Source of the DNA: Rhodamnia argentea | Taxonomy: Eukaryota; Streptophyta; Magnoliopsida; Myrtales; Myrtaceae | Assembly (NCBI RefSeq): GCF_020921035.1 | Contig: NC_063157.1 | Location: 8,220,001 to 8,284,000, forward strand | Direction: 5' to 3' | Length of the DNA stretch: 64,000 nucleotides | Shown: positions 1 to 10,099 of the stretch, one piece after another | How the letters are laid out: each line of letters begins with the position of its first letter | Numbering within the stretch: position 1 is the stretch's first letter | The notes under the pieces: generated by a model | Told to the model about the DNA's origin: nothing | The model's database searches: none | The model's input: the letters and a program-made list of their open reading frames with translations, nothing else | Translations under genes and position numbers: made by a program

Positions 1-200
1 TGAGAACTGTACTCTCTCATATGTTTCAGTTGTTCTTTATAGTAATGGACAAATTCTACAAGAGTCAATGTCTTTAGCAACATACGTTGGAAGACATTAT
101 TGGTGCCCTCACTCATTTGACTTGATCGAATACCACATGTAAAAATATCACGATCAAAAGTTGAACTCCACTTATGTCTGAGTTCATATAATCTTCGAAG

Positions 201-770
201 CTAACTGTTATTCCAAGTACTCCATTCCTTTTTTATTTCCCTGTAAGTAAATTCAAATTCGTCGTTTGATCTACATCTATACATAAGCGATAAGAAATAC
301 TTGTCCTTAAAATCAGGCTGTTGGTAAAGATGTGGAATGTTTTGATTGGCATTTTTCTCGATCTGCCAAGTGCATAAACGGTGTTGTGTATTCGGGAACA
401 CCGTTCTAATAGATTTTGCCATGACTTGGCCTTAATCTGTGAACATGGTTTTCGAAGCTTTATTTTCCCTAAACTTCAAAAACACCTCAAATAACCAAAT
501 AAATGATTTAGCAATCTCATCCAACAAAAATGTGTAACCGAACAGAGTAATCTTCTAGTACTAATTAACCCCAATGAAAGGTGCACATATCAAGTTATAT
601 TTGTGGGTACTATACGTAGTATCAAACACCAACACATCACGGAAACAATCATAATCAAATTTGGACAAGCTATCTCTCCAAAATAAGTTTGTCAATCTAC
701 CTTCTTGATCAACCTGTACAACATAGAAAAATATTGGGTTTTGCATTTGCATACAATGAAAATGATTCAA
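201..770 (-). pseudogene. MULE transposase domain fragment (FAR1/FRS-like)
   Basis: Reading from 770 down, the protein shows the family pattern of an NPIFFY start, QVDQEGRLTNLFW, then DVLVFDTTY and KYNLICAPFIGVN. This is the first catalytic block of the MULE/FAR1 transposase, and the Asp in VFDTTY is a conserved position. After stops it resumes with LFGYTFLLDE and then MAKSIRTVFPNTQHRLCTW, the block that precedes the second catalytic region. All pieces lie in one frame, interrupted by nonsense codons rather than frameshifts. This is a plain DNA-transposon relic with no present function inferred. Confidence 0.8.
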
Positions 771-810
771 AAGATTTTGACAATCTCCCCCATTTATATA
801 ATTCGATTTA

Positions 811-1249
811 GGGAAAAAACCACCAAAAATCCTAAACTATGCCAATTGTGACACATTTACCCTAAACTTTTTTTTGTGACATCAAAAACCCCAAACTTTT
901 ACTCATGTTGCACATTTATCCCAAACTTTTTCTTATGACACCGAAAACCCTAAACTTATACCTATGTGACATATTTACCCCAAACTATTTTTTTGTGACA
1001 TCAAAAATCCTAAACTTGTATCCGTGTGACTCATTTACCTCAAAATTTGGGATAAATATGTCATATGCCTACAAATTTGGGGTTTTTGGTATCACAACAT
1101 AAAATTTGGGGTAAATGTGTTGCATAGACACAAGTTTGGGGTAAATGTGTCACATGAATACAAATTTAGGGTTTTTTATGTCATAAAGAAAAGTTTGGGA
1201 TAAATGTGTCACAATGGGCATAGTTTAGGGTTTTTGGTGCCTTTTTCCC
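811..1249. mobile_element. 439-bp foldback MITE, Mutator type, copy 1
   Basis: The ends are inverted copies of each other (GGGAAAAAACCACCAAAAAT at the left, and the complement of a matching block at the right). The interior is two opposed arrays of short modules reading roughly 'CCCAAACTT..TGTGACACATTTA'. A perfect 9-bp target duplication, TTCGATTTA, lies at 802-810 and 1250-1258. A 9-bp duplication is typical of Mutator-like elements. The element sits inside the MULE relic, so it is younger than that relic. A second copy lies at 7388-7825. Confidence 0.88.
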
Positions 1250-1416
1250 TTCGATTTATTTCTTTGTGCATAATTCTGAGAATCACGTAGGATGAACCCC
1301 AAGTTTTTGCTCCCTCCTACGTTTTTTTTTTTTTTGTCGAACTCCTGCATTGTTTGATAAGTATTTATATATCCTAGTTCCTTTAATGCATGCTTTAATC
1401 ATATCAACTATCGGAT

Positions 1417-1804
1417 ATTATTCTTCCTCATCTAATTAAATGTTTCTGATCTTCCGATACAAATGCATGATTATGTTCGGAAACATACTATATTACCTCA
1501 TAGACACCATTATCAACCTTAAATTTGATATGAGCAAGACACTCATATCTAACTTCACACCTCTCATTCTTCTTTTCTTGATCGGATGAGCTGGCAATAT
1601 GTCCCTCACTATTATTCTTCCGCGTCTAATTGAATACTTCTGATCTTCCGATACAAATGGATGATTATGTTCGGAAACATACTGTATCACCTCACAGACA
1701 CCATTAGCAACCTTAAATTTGATATGAGCAAGACACTCATATTTAACTTCAGACCTCTTATTCTTCTTTTCTTGATCGGATAAGCTGGCAATATGCCCTT
1801 CACT
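1417..1804. repeat. Two tandem copies of a 194-bp segment of the FAR1 DNA-binding region
   Basis: The segment 1417-1610 recurs at 1611-1804 with few differences. Both begin ATTATTCTTCC and contain the HNHPF zinc-ligand region. Because 194 is not a multiple of three, the duplication shifts the reading frame and would by itself break the transposase. Confidence 0.85.
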
Positions 1805-1813
1805 ATTACACAT
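1493..1813 (-). pseudogene. FAR1-type DNA-binding domain fragment
   Basis: The minus-strand product contains YECLAHIKFKVANG followed by VIQYVSEHNHPFV, the C..(n)..HNH end of the WRKY-GCM1-like FAR1 zinc-binding fold. Downstream basic residues (RRGRIIVRD) then run into the second tandem copy in a shifted frame. It belongs with the transposase fragment at 201-770. A complete zinc finger cannot be traced. Confidence 0.75.
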
Positions 1814-3033
1814 AAAAGTCCGTTGTTATTTCTCATTTTCTATTTTTAACCGTATTACCCTTCATTGCTCCAAATCCTATGTCAACTGAATAGCCACATA
1901 CTTATGATATGCTTCAAGTTCATTTGAAAAAATCATCCTTAATGCAAACTCAAAACCTTTTTCCAAATCACGCATTACATGTGCAAGATGGGAAGTTTCA
2001 TGCTACAGCCAAATGGACAAAAAGTAATTAACGTAATACTTTTACAAGAAAATTGTTATTTAAGAAAGTAAATTAAGTTTAACATAGTATTAGTGAAGAA
2101 TTACCTAATTCAGCCATCGAATAACTTTATACATGCAAATTAGTTGATGCAATGATTTTAAAAGAGATAATTCTATAATTTCCTCCTAATCAAATACAAA
2201 ACAAACACTTTTAAAACACAATCTTTAGAAATCAAACGCAACATGAGAAAGACAAAAAAATCTCTATCGTTATTGGAAAGTCGCTCTCCAGCATGAGAAA
2301 TCAGACGCAACGCACTTATACAGCACATATTCAAGAAAATATGCAGTACCAAAAAAAAAACATACGGCAACCAAATGTAGCACTAAAAACAAATAAATTA
2401 CCGGGAAAAAAAATCTCAATCCCATAAAAAAAAATACCTAATCAAATGCCAATTAAATGCACACAATTTCATAAGCCAAACTTATATCAACTTAATACCA
2501 CCCATCGAAACTTCTTCCAAACAGTCTCAACTCAATAAAAGAGGGAAAAAAAAAACCCTAACCTGAAGGTCGTCGGGCCAAAGGACGAAAAACCTAACAC
2601 AAGGCAACGGCTTCCCCTAACCTGAACTCATCCGACGTAGAGGAAGAAAAACCCTAACGGGAGGCAACGGCCTAAGCGAAGTTTTCGCTTTGAAATCACA
2701 AGCACAATCGAGGAAGGGAGATAGAACTTGGAGAGAGACGAGGTGGTAGTAGAGAGGGGTTCCGGGAGTGAGGAGGCGCTCGTGGTTTTGGTCGAGGGAT
2801 TGGTGTTGTCGTCGAACGAAGATCGGGTCGAGGGGGCCAACTTAGAGAGAGAAAAGACCAAGTCATGAACTTGGAGAGAGAGAAACATAATCATGAACTT
2901 GGGAGAGGGAAAGATAATGGAGGGAGATAACGGGGAGTTTCGCTTCTGTGTTTTTGAAAATTCTAACCGATGGGCCTCGATATGCTACGTGTGGATCAAT
3001 GAGTGGTTTTCTACTAGTCCAGCATGGAATATC
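1814..3033. other. AT-rich stretch without a recognisable gene
   Basis: This probably includes upstream parts of the MULE relic. From 2560 to 2890 a less AT-rich stretch repeats phrases such as 'AAAACCCTAAC' and 'GGCAACGGC'. Short open frames are present, but none resembles a known protein. Confidence 0.5.
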
Positions 3034-3639
3034 TCACTCACCCAATATTTTCTCAACCTTAAATCCACATACAGTTGCAGATTGGACCACGTAGAGCCAA
3101 TCACTTGGCTCTCTTCCTCAAAACTAACTTTTTATTTCCCCTCAAGTTCTTTGGTTTCTTTTATGCTTAGATTCATCTTGTTTAGGATGTTTTCAGAACT
3201 TATTCATAAGTGATGGATACTTAATCCTTGTTTCTAAACGAAATCCATGCGGAAAACATGCCCAAAGCAAACTTGAATCATCGATTGTTCACGAATACAT
3301 CACACGAGAGACATACCATAGATGTCGCATTTGCAATCACTCACCCAATATTTTCTCAACCTTAAATCCACATACGGTTGCAGATTGGACCACAGAGAGC
3401 CAATCACTTGGCTCTCTTCCTCGAAACTAACTTTTTATTTCCCCTCAAGTTCTTTGGTTTCTTTGATGCTTAGATTCATCTTGTTTAGGATGTTTTCAGA
3501 ACTTATTCATAAGTGATGGATACTTAATCCTTGTTTCTAAACGAAATCCATGCGGAAAACATGCCCAAAGCAAACTTGAATCATAGATTGTTCACGAATA
3601 CATCACACGAGGGATGTACCATAGATGTCGCTTTTGCAA
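3034..3639. repeat. Tandem duplication, period 303 bp, two copies
   Basis: Block 3034-3336 is followed directly by a near-identical block from 3337 to about 3639. Both run from TCACTCACCC to GATGTCGC.TTTGCAATC. The right half of the unit recurs at about 5618-5800, so the unit overlaps the terminal repeat of the copia relic described below. Confidence 0.85.
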
Positions 3640-6036
3640 TCTTGAAAGGTTCGTCACTTTGATTACGCATTGGAAAATGGCGTGGTATTTGTCGTCCTTT
3701 TTTCTCTCTGTGTTCTATGTCAATACTAAAAAATTGACAGACAAAGAAGATGAGAACCGACGACGTTTTATTAACGTGACATCTTCACGTATAAACTTGA
3801 TGATACCTGCCTTGTCATTTATCTCTCGGGAGAAGGGAGAGTGGTTGTCTATATGGGTGTACCACCATAACCCCCATGAAACCCAACATTTCCCACCAGG
3901 CAGAATGCGTCCGACCGGAATACTCCGAGAGCTTCTTTGCTAATCATAACTCTATCTAGTCAGACGGATTATTTGCTAAACATAACTCTATTTTCTTTGC
4001 AAGGTTCATATCAACAAATAACCCGTCATAAAAGTATACTCAGAGAGTTTGTTGTCATACATCCTTTGGGAGTATATAACAGCTTCAAATTGGACATAAT
4101 CAAGAGTAGATTTTCATATGTTGTATCCTAGATTGATTAGTCACATACATAGCTCTCTCGATCTCTTTTAAGTATGATACATTGTATTCACAATTATGAT
4201 CACATAAAATAATCATAATTGATCGGTTTGTGAATAAACAACTATCATGTGACTTGAAGCCCAAATCGATCTTCATTTTCCCTTAAATCTCTCAATCTCA
4301 ATTTAGATCGCTTTTCTAAAAATGTCTTATTAGATCAAATCAATTTTGTGACCATTAGTAACACCCTAAGATAGCAGATACTAAATAGAAATTTTGAGAA
4401 TAAGTAAGAATCGCGAGGGCATAATGTGAGGAATAAATATCCTCGAGTGTCACACTCGGCTTAAAAATTAAGATCAAAACTTTTGCCAACTCTCATTGGT
4501 CATCTCTTGCATATGTATTATGAAATACATATAACAGTATTTTCTCCTCCCTATGGAGTATATGTTTTTCCACTTAATATTGTACAGATAATAGCTCAAA
4601 CATATCCAATGTTTAACTTGAATTCACAAATCTACTCTACTCAAAAGTATTCATCAGAACTCACATCTAACAATAAAGATAGATAAAGTGAAACATACGG
4701 GTTATTTCACTTGCGGACATGATTAAATAATAATTCATCATCTTAACATTCTGTTAAAGCGACATCAATACTTTAAGCTCGAGCCCTCAATTATCACCTA
4801 GATAATGAGTTTAAAATTGTATTATCTCTATTTATCACACCGTAAATAGAGGCGATTACTTGTGCGAGTGGGTTAATCTCTTATCTGTCCAACATACATT
4901 CTCAACATAATGCACTAAGCATTAATATGCATAAATGTCATATAAACTTATAGGCATCAATAATGATAACAAATACCATTAACTGTAAACTTTGAAAAAT
5001 ATGAATATCCCGTATTCCAACTTCTAGACCCTCATAGATATTTCAATGTAGGAAACTAATCCCTTTGTAAACACATGATCAAGAAAAACATCTCTAAAAA
5101 TTGACTTCGTTATAGGATCTGCTATTATTCTATGCGTAGATATGTATTGTACGTTCACATCTTTTCGTATAATCATATCTTTGACAAAATTATACTTCAT
5201 GTCTATTAGTTTGGTCTTGCAATAGATCCTCACTGTAAGCTATTGATGTTTCGCTATCACAATTAATCAATAATTCAACTTATAGCATCCTTAACAACAC
5301 CTCATAGATCCAAACATCTCTTAAGCCAAACACCCTTTTGTACTACTGCTAAGCGTGCCACAAATTCAGCTTCTATCGCAAGAGCCATTATAGGGATGCC
5401 TTCTAGGGTCAAGAAGTTTTCTAAGGAGCTTGTTGAGTCTTTTCCTATTTTTAATGTGCATAATACCATCTGATAGTGTTGCTTTGGTATTAATTAGTCA
5501 GATTGTAAATATTTCCCTTTCATGTTATTCCCATTCATGATGTATATAAATATTTTATAAAATATTAGTTGTGAATGGATTAAGGAAATTGTTATATAAT
5601 GCCTTAGTGTTGTCACCTTGTTTAGGATGTTTTCAGAACTTCTTCGTAAGTGATGGATACTTAATACTTGTTTCTAAATGAAACACATGCGAAAAACATG
5701 CCCAAAGAAAACTTGAATCACCGATCGTTCATGAATACATCGCACTAGAGACGTACCGTATAAGCCATAGATTGGATGTCGCCTTTGTAGTCTTGAGAGG
5801 TTTGTCACTTTGATTACACGTTGGAGAATAGAGTGGAGTTTGTCGTCCCTTTTTCTCTCTGTGTTCTATGTCGATACTCAAAAATTGACAGACATAGAAG
5901 ATGGGAACCGACAACGTTTTATTAACATGATATATTCACGTTTAAACTTGATGATAACTGCATTGGCATTATCTCGAGGGGGAAGTGGGAGTGGTTGCCT
6001 ACATGGGCGGACCACCGTAACCCCATGAAACCCAAT
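3478..6036 (-). mobile_element. Broken Ty1/copia-type LTR retrotransposon
   Basis: Two direct repeats of about 415 bp (about 3478-3888 and 5618-6036) flank a short interior with a copia RNase H fragment in minus orientation. Seen on the minus strand, the left repeat begins TGTTGGGTTTC right after a purine-rich tract (GGTGGGAAA). That fits the start of a 3' LTR after a polypurine tract. The repeats are clearly diverged and most of the interior is gone, so this is an old, broken fossil. I could not identify a target duplication or a primer-binding site. The tandem 303-bp duplication overlaps its left repeat. Confidence 0.6.
4990..5460 (-). pseudogene. Copia RNase H / pol C-terminal remnant
   Basis: Minus-strand translation shows ALAIEAEFVA and, after a gap, RKDVNVQYISTHRIIADPIT followed by LDHV..GLV. 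This is the typical C-terminal end of Ty1/copia polyprotein (RNase H and tail). It is a broken fossil inside the element at 3478-6036. Confidence 0.7.
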
Positions 6037-6286
6037 AGTAAGTTAATTGAATCGACAAAAAAAAAATCCAAAACGAATTCCAAATTTAAGCTCTAGAAGC
6101 CTCAAATTTTCAAAAATGACTTTTAAAAGCCCAGTTTTTTTCACTCAATAGTAGTCTTCCATCGATTTTTTCGACAATGTCTCCAACCCATGGAGTTATA
6201 TTGAAGAAAACATTTATTTTTTGGTCCAATTGAGGAAAACGTTTGATGTTCAAGCTTTTCTTACTATTAAAGTTTGGGCACTCGAT

Positions 6287-6537
6287 GGGAAATTATTCAA
6301 TCGGTCATAAATATATTGTAGGGATGCTAATTCAGCCCTAAATTTTTAAAATTTTCAATTTAGTTATAAATTTTCCAACTAAAAACGTGGCACGCTTGCC
6401 ACGTCAACGATTTCTAGCGAATATTGTCCGGAAGGACTAAGTTGGATTTCGTGCAAAGATTTTGGATTAAATTGAAAAATTTAGGGTTAAATTGGCAGAC
6501 ATGCAAATAGGTTTATGACTAACTGGACAATTTCCCG
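6287..6537. mobile_element. Short foldback MITE, GGGAAATT ends
   Basis: The left end GGGAAATTATTCAATCGGTC and the right end (complement GGGAAATTGTCCAGTTAGTC) are inverted repeats. The middle carries a pair of opposed sequences around a CCACGTCAACGATTTC block. This middle block, in which roughly 'accgacgtcc.gatttcc.gcc' precedes a CAATT-rich right arm, recurs in other AT-rich elements of the window. No clear target duplication was seen. Confidence 0.65.
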
Positions 6538-7387
6538 AGCATTTTTTATCCATTAAAATCACATTTTTCCTTCATGAAAGCACAACATTCGCTCTAATTT
6601 CTTCAACCAAAAGGTGTCGCTAGAATCCAATGTGGTAAGTTGGTAACCGATGCGTAGCGCCAATTTGTTCATACCGGCATGAGAAACTCCACGGGGTCTT
6701 CTTTTTAAGGACACGGATGCGGACGCCCGGCCGTCTGGAAAGTCCATTAGTGCGTTTGAAATTGCAACATCCTCGTATTTTGTCATTTAACAAATGTCAA
6801 GTAATTCTCTTTAACGAAGAAATTTTGAATTTAATGAGAAAATTAAATTCAATCAGATAGATTATGTTTAATGCAAAATTGACTGAATCATTTTTTTTTC
6901 TTTAACAAAAAACCTTTGACTTATGTTGAAATATACTATTGATTAAGATGACTCGAGTATATAATCACGCGTTAATTCTCGGGCCTTATGAAAAAAGAAA
7001 ACCGATTGGAGATCCAAAAGATGACATTGTTATTCAGCATTTGGACGGATCGATGAATATAGCCGTAACAATGAAAATATATTAGAAAAATACTAATTGT
7101 TATTAAAACATGGCCACGTTATCGCCGGCGGTACCACGTAGGACGATCGACGACCGACGTCCAAGTCAAGCGATTTCCACCCAATAGGACTGAATCGACA
7201 AAATGTGAAAAAGTATATGATTGAATTGGCAAGTGTACAAAAAGTTTATAATTTTTTGACAATTTTCCCCGAGCGACTCATCCAAAGCTACAGAGTGTCC
7301 CTTTTAACAGAGGTATAAATGACGCAAAGATAACTTCTCTTTTACAATAGATCATAAATGTATGGCATAGAGATACTGGAAAACATT
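6538..7387. other. No gene recognised; includes a half MITE
   Basis: About 7110-7275 is a right-half copy of the same MITE group as 6287-6537 (ACGATCGACGACCGACGTCC, then a GACAATTTTCCCC end). The rest is AT-rich. A 75-residue open frame at 6559-6786 on the minus strand resembles nothing I know. Confidence 0.5.
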
Positions 7388-7825
7388 GGAAAAAAACCAC
7401 CAAAAATCCTGGACTATGTCAACTGTGACACATTTACCTCAAAAAAATTTTTGTGACACCAAAGACCCCAAACTTTTACTCATGTGACACATTTACCCTA
7501 AACTTTTTCTTGTGACATCGAAAACCCTAAACTTATACCCGTGTGACATATTTACCTCAAAATATTTTTTTGTGACCTCAAAAATCTTAAACTTATATCA
7601 ATGTGACACATTTACCTCAAAATTTGGGATAAATGTGTCACATGCATATAAGTTTGTAGTTTTTAGTGTCACAATAAAAAGTTTAGGATAAATGTGTCAC
7701 TCGAGCACAAGTTTGGGTAAATGTGTCACATGCATACAAATTTAGGATTTTTTGTGTCACAAAGAAAATTTTTGGATAAATGTATCACAGCGAGCATAAT
7801 TTAGAGTTTTTGGTGGCTTTTCCCC
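7388..7825. mobile_element. 438-bp foldback MITE, Mutator type, copy 2
   Basis: This is the same family as 811-1249, with ends GGAAAAAAACCACC and GGTGGCTTTTCCCC and opposed short modules inside. A perfect 9-bp target duplication, GAAAACATT, lies at 7379-7387 and 7826-7834. The nearly equal length and the same 9-bp duplication show that the boundaries are right. Confidence 0.88.
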
Positions 7826-7834
7826 GAAAACATT

Positions 7835-8460
7835 AACTCCTCCTTGGAGTTTCAATGTTATTTTCCTCTGCTTCTGATCATTTTAACTATGTCAGAGATC
7901 GATGGGATACCGCCGGGCAATATCGTACAAAAAATCAGGAAAATATAAACCTCTGTGGCATAGAAATTAATGAAAAAGCAAGCAATTGGATCTTTTCTCC
8001 ATTGAAAGCACGCCTGAAAGCCCAAAGGCAGCACTTCAACGGAGAGACACAAGGATGAAATGAAGCAACTTCGCTACGGAAATCAATTGATGTTTTGAAC
8101 ATCCTTGCAGTCACCAACAACAGGTGAAAGACAGCGTTTTCTTGAACCTTCCATCATGGATAAGCCGCGTTGCATCGATTCCAACACCGAAAATTTACTA
8201 CTATATGGTGTAGCGGATTGGTGCGACTGTTCAATCAAGCGCTCTTGCCTCAACGAATCGATGTTATTGAACGCACCCTAAAGACCGTAGAATATGATTG
8301 GTCTCCAACAGAAAGGAGGAGAAATTCCATGAGCAATGCCAAGGCATGTAAACAACTCTACAGCTACAGTGAAAAAAAAACCACCAAAGAATGAAAAAGA
8401 CCCTGCTTGCAATCTACTAGCTGAGTCGTCCTTCCACGTTAATCTTGATGATGAACACCT
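7835..8460. other. 3' flank of the RAB gene; no separate gene supported
   Basis: A short plus-strand open frame (7855-8058) happens to contain WDTAGQ, the Rab G3 motif, on the strand opposite to the Rab gene. Nothing else in the frame looks like a GTPase. The remainder is probably 3' UTR and spacer. Confidence 0.4.
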
Positions 8461-9671
8461 TCAAATGGAACAACACCATATCCTATTTCTTAATCTTGAT
8501 GCATCAGCAACATTGATTGTAGTTCCTCGATCACGACGGGAAGCGGCGGCAGCAGTTTCCTGAGCTGCTAATGCCCTTAGCCTCTTGATGTGGTTAATCT
8601 GGGTCAAACTTGCCTGGAACGCCCTCTCGATGTTCATCGCGTCCAATGCGGAAGTCTCCAGGAACATAAGGCCCTCCGTGTTTGCCAAAGCCTCACCTTC
8701 CTCCCTTTGCACAGCTCTGACGAGATTCAGGTCACACTTATTACCGGCCAGCATGATCACAATGTTAGAATCGGCACGGTCCCTCAGTTGACGAAGCCAT
8801 CTCTGGATGTTGTCAAAAGTTTCCCTCCTGGTTATATCATAGACAAGGAGCGCGCCAACAGCTCCCCTATAGTATGCACTAGTTACGGCCCGGGACCGTT
8901 CTTGACCGGCTGTATCCCATATCTGTACCTTAACCATCTTTCCTTCTACCTGCGCCAAAGAACATCTCTTTTATGGTATATCAAGACTATCCAACCGCAC
9001 CGAATGTCTGCGGCCCTGATCATCGAAAGTGAAATAGGTCGCAAAAGGATACACCATCACGAGAACGGGCGAACATGGTTAACACACAATGGTACAAAAG
9101 AAAGGATAATCTCCGTTGGGACGACATGAGACTAGGTCATCAGTTCTGCTCTTTCTTCACAAGAAAAAAGGAAATGGCTTTCCCTTCACTGGTGAAACTT
9201 ACTGAATAATAGCTGCGGCCGCCTCATCAAGAACTTTCACATTCCTAATATAAAGATTAATCCAGCAACTTCACTCTCTCAATTCTAGTATCTGATGCAA
9301 TGGCGACACGCATGTTTAAACCCTAGCTGAAAGACAGACGTTCAATACGTGCCGGCAGACTATCATCTAACCGAAAAAACAAGAATTGGTTTTGGTCATA
9401 CGATCGGCAACCAGCAGAACAACAGAGGCAAACCAAGACTGCTAGAAAGTAACACGCGTTTAAATTCGAAATGAAGCAATGCAAACAAACGGATAACCAA
9501 GTCTGGTAGAGCTCTCGCCTTTAGCATCACCGATGCGAACTCGGGCCTGAACTCCACGCAAAGCTCACGTCTTGCGAACCTCGCGAGAATGTTGGATTTA
9601 CCGACACCGGCGTCCCCAATCAACACGATCTTGGACACAGACTCACCCTCGATATTCACATTTCCAGCCAT
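8461..9671 (-). CDS. RABA2: RABA2-like small GTPase, two exons, with an atypical switch I
   Basis: Rab-A GTPases direct vesicle traffic at the trans-Golgi and plasma membrane. Exon 1 starts at 9671 and exon 2 runs from 8949 to 8461. The acceptor GCGCAG at 8955-8950 is clear. The donor is either after 9498 (TTG|GTTATC) or after 9531 (TCG|GTGATG), both in phase, giving 220 or 209 residues against about 217 in the family. The P-loop [20 protein letters not shown] and ETSAL motifs are intact, and the C-terminal CCSI fits geranylgeranylation. The tail ([15 protein letters not shown]) is RABA2-like from memory. The oddity is switch I: where relatives read SKSTIGVEFAT, this gene reads FRPEFAS. The Mg2+-binding Thr and part of the effector surface are therefore missing. 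It is either a neofunctionalised or a decaying copy. The intron position matches RABA genes. Confidence 0.8.
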
Positions 9672-10099
9672 GTAACGTTTTCTCTCCTCTGAACTCTCTC
9701 AAACCTATCATATCCATTCGATAACGAACTCAGATTAAAAAAAAAAAAAAAAGGCGCTTAAAGACCTCCAAGATTCGCACATTCATGCGTATGCGAGCAA
9801 GCGAGAGAACAACGCTGACAATGAAGTAAAAGAACCCACCTTATCAAAAATGGGAAATGATTCTGAGGGTGAACAGCAAGGAATCTAGGGATCTTAGAGG
9901 ATTATCGTCTCAGAAAGAGGAGGGAAAAGATCAGAAACGAGTGTTGCTGATTGACGTAGCTAACTGGTTTTCTTTCGAAATCTTGAAGAAGAAGACGGAA
10001 GAAAGATAGCTATGAGAGGTGACTTTTCAAAACGGCCAAGCTTAAATAGCCATAGCCGGGCGGCAATCCCTCGCATGGAAAATACGATTTCAATTTGAA

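Larger units (their letters stand above)
1..1813 (-). mobile_element. Decayed FAR1-related Mutator-like (MULE) transposon, truncated by the window edge
   Basis: Two protein blocks in the right order on the minus strand define this relic. A FAR1-type DNA-binding segment (1493-1813) is followed by a MULE transposase segment (about 200-770). A 439-bp foldback element at 811-1249 has inserted between them. The transposase part carries several in-frame stops, for example just after the APFIGVN motif and just before the GQVMAKS motif, so the element cannot encode an active transposase. It continues beyond position 1. A domesticated FRS gene is less likely because of the stops and the internal duplication. 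Terminal inverted repeats were not found. Confidence 0.8.
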
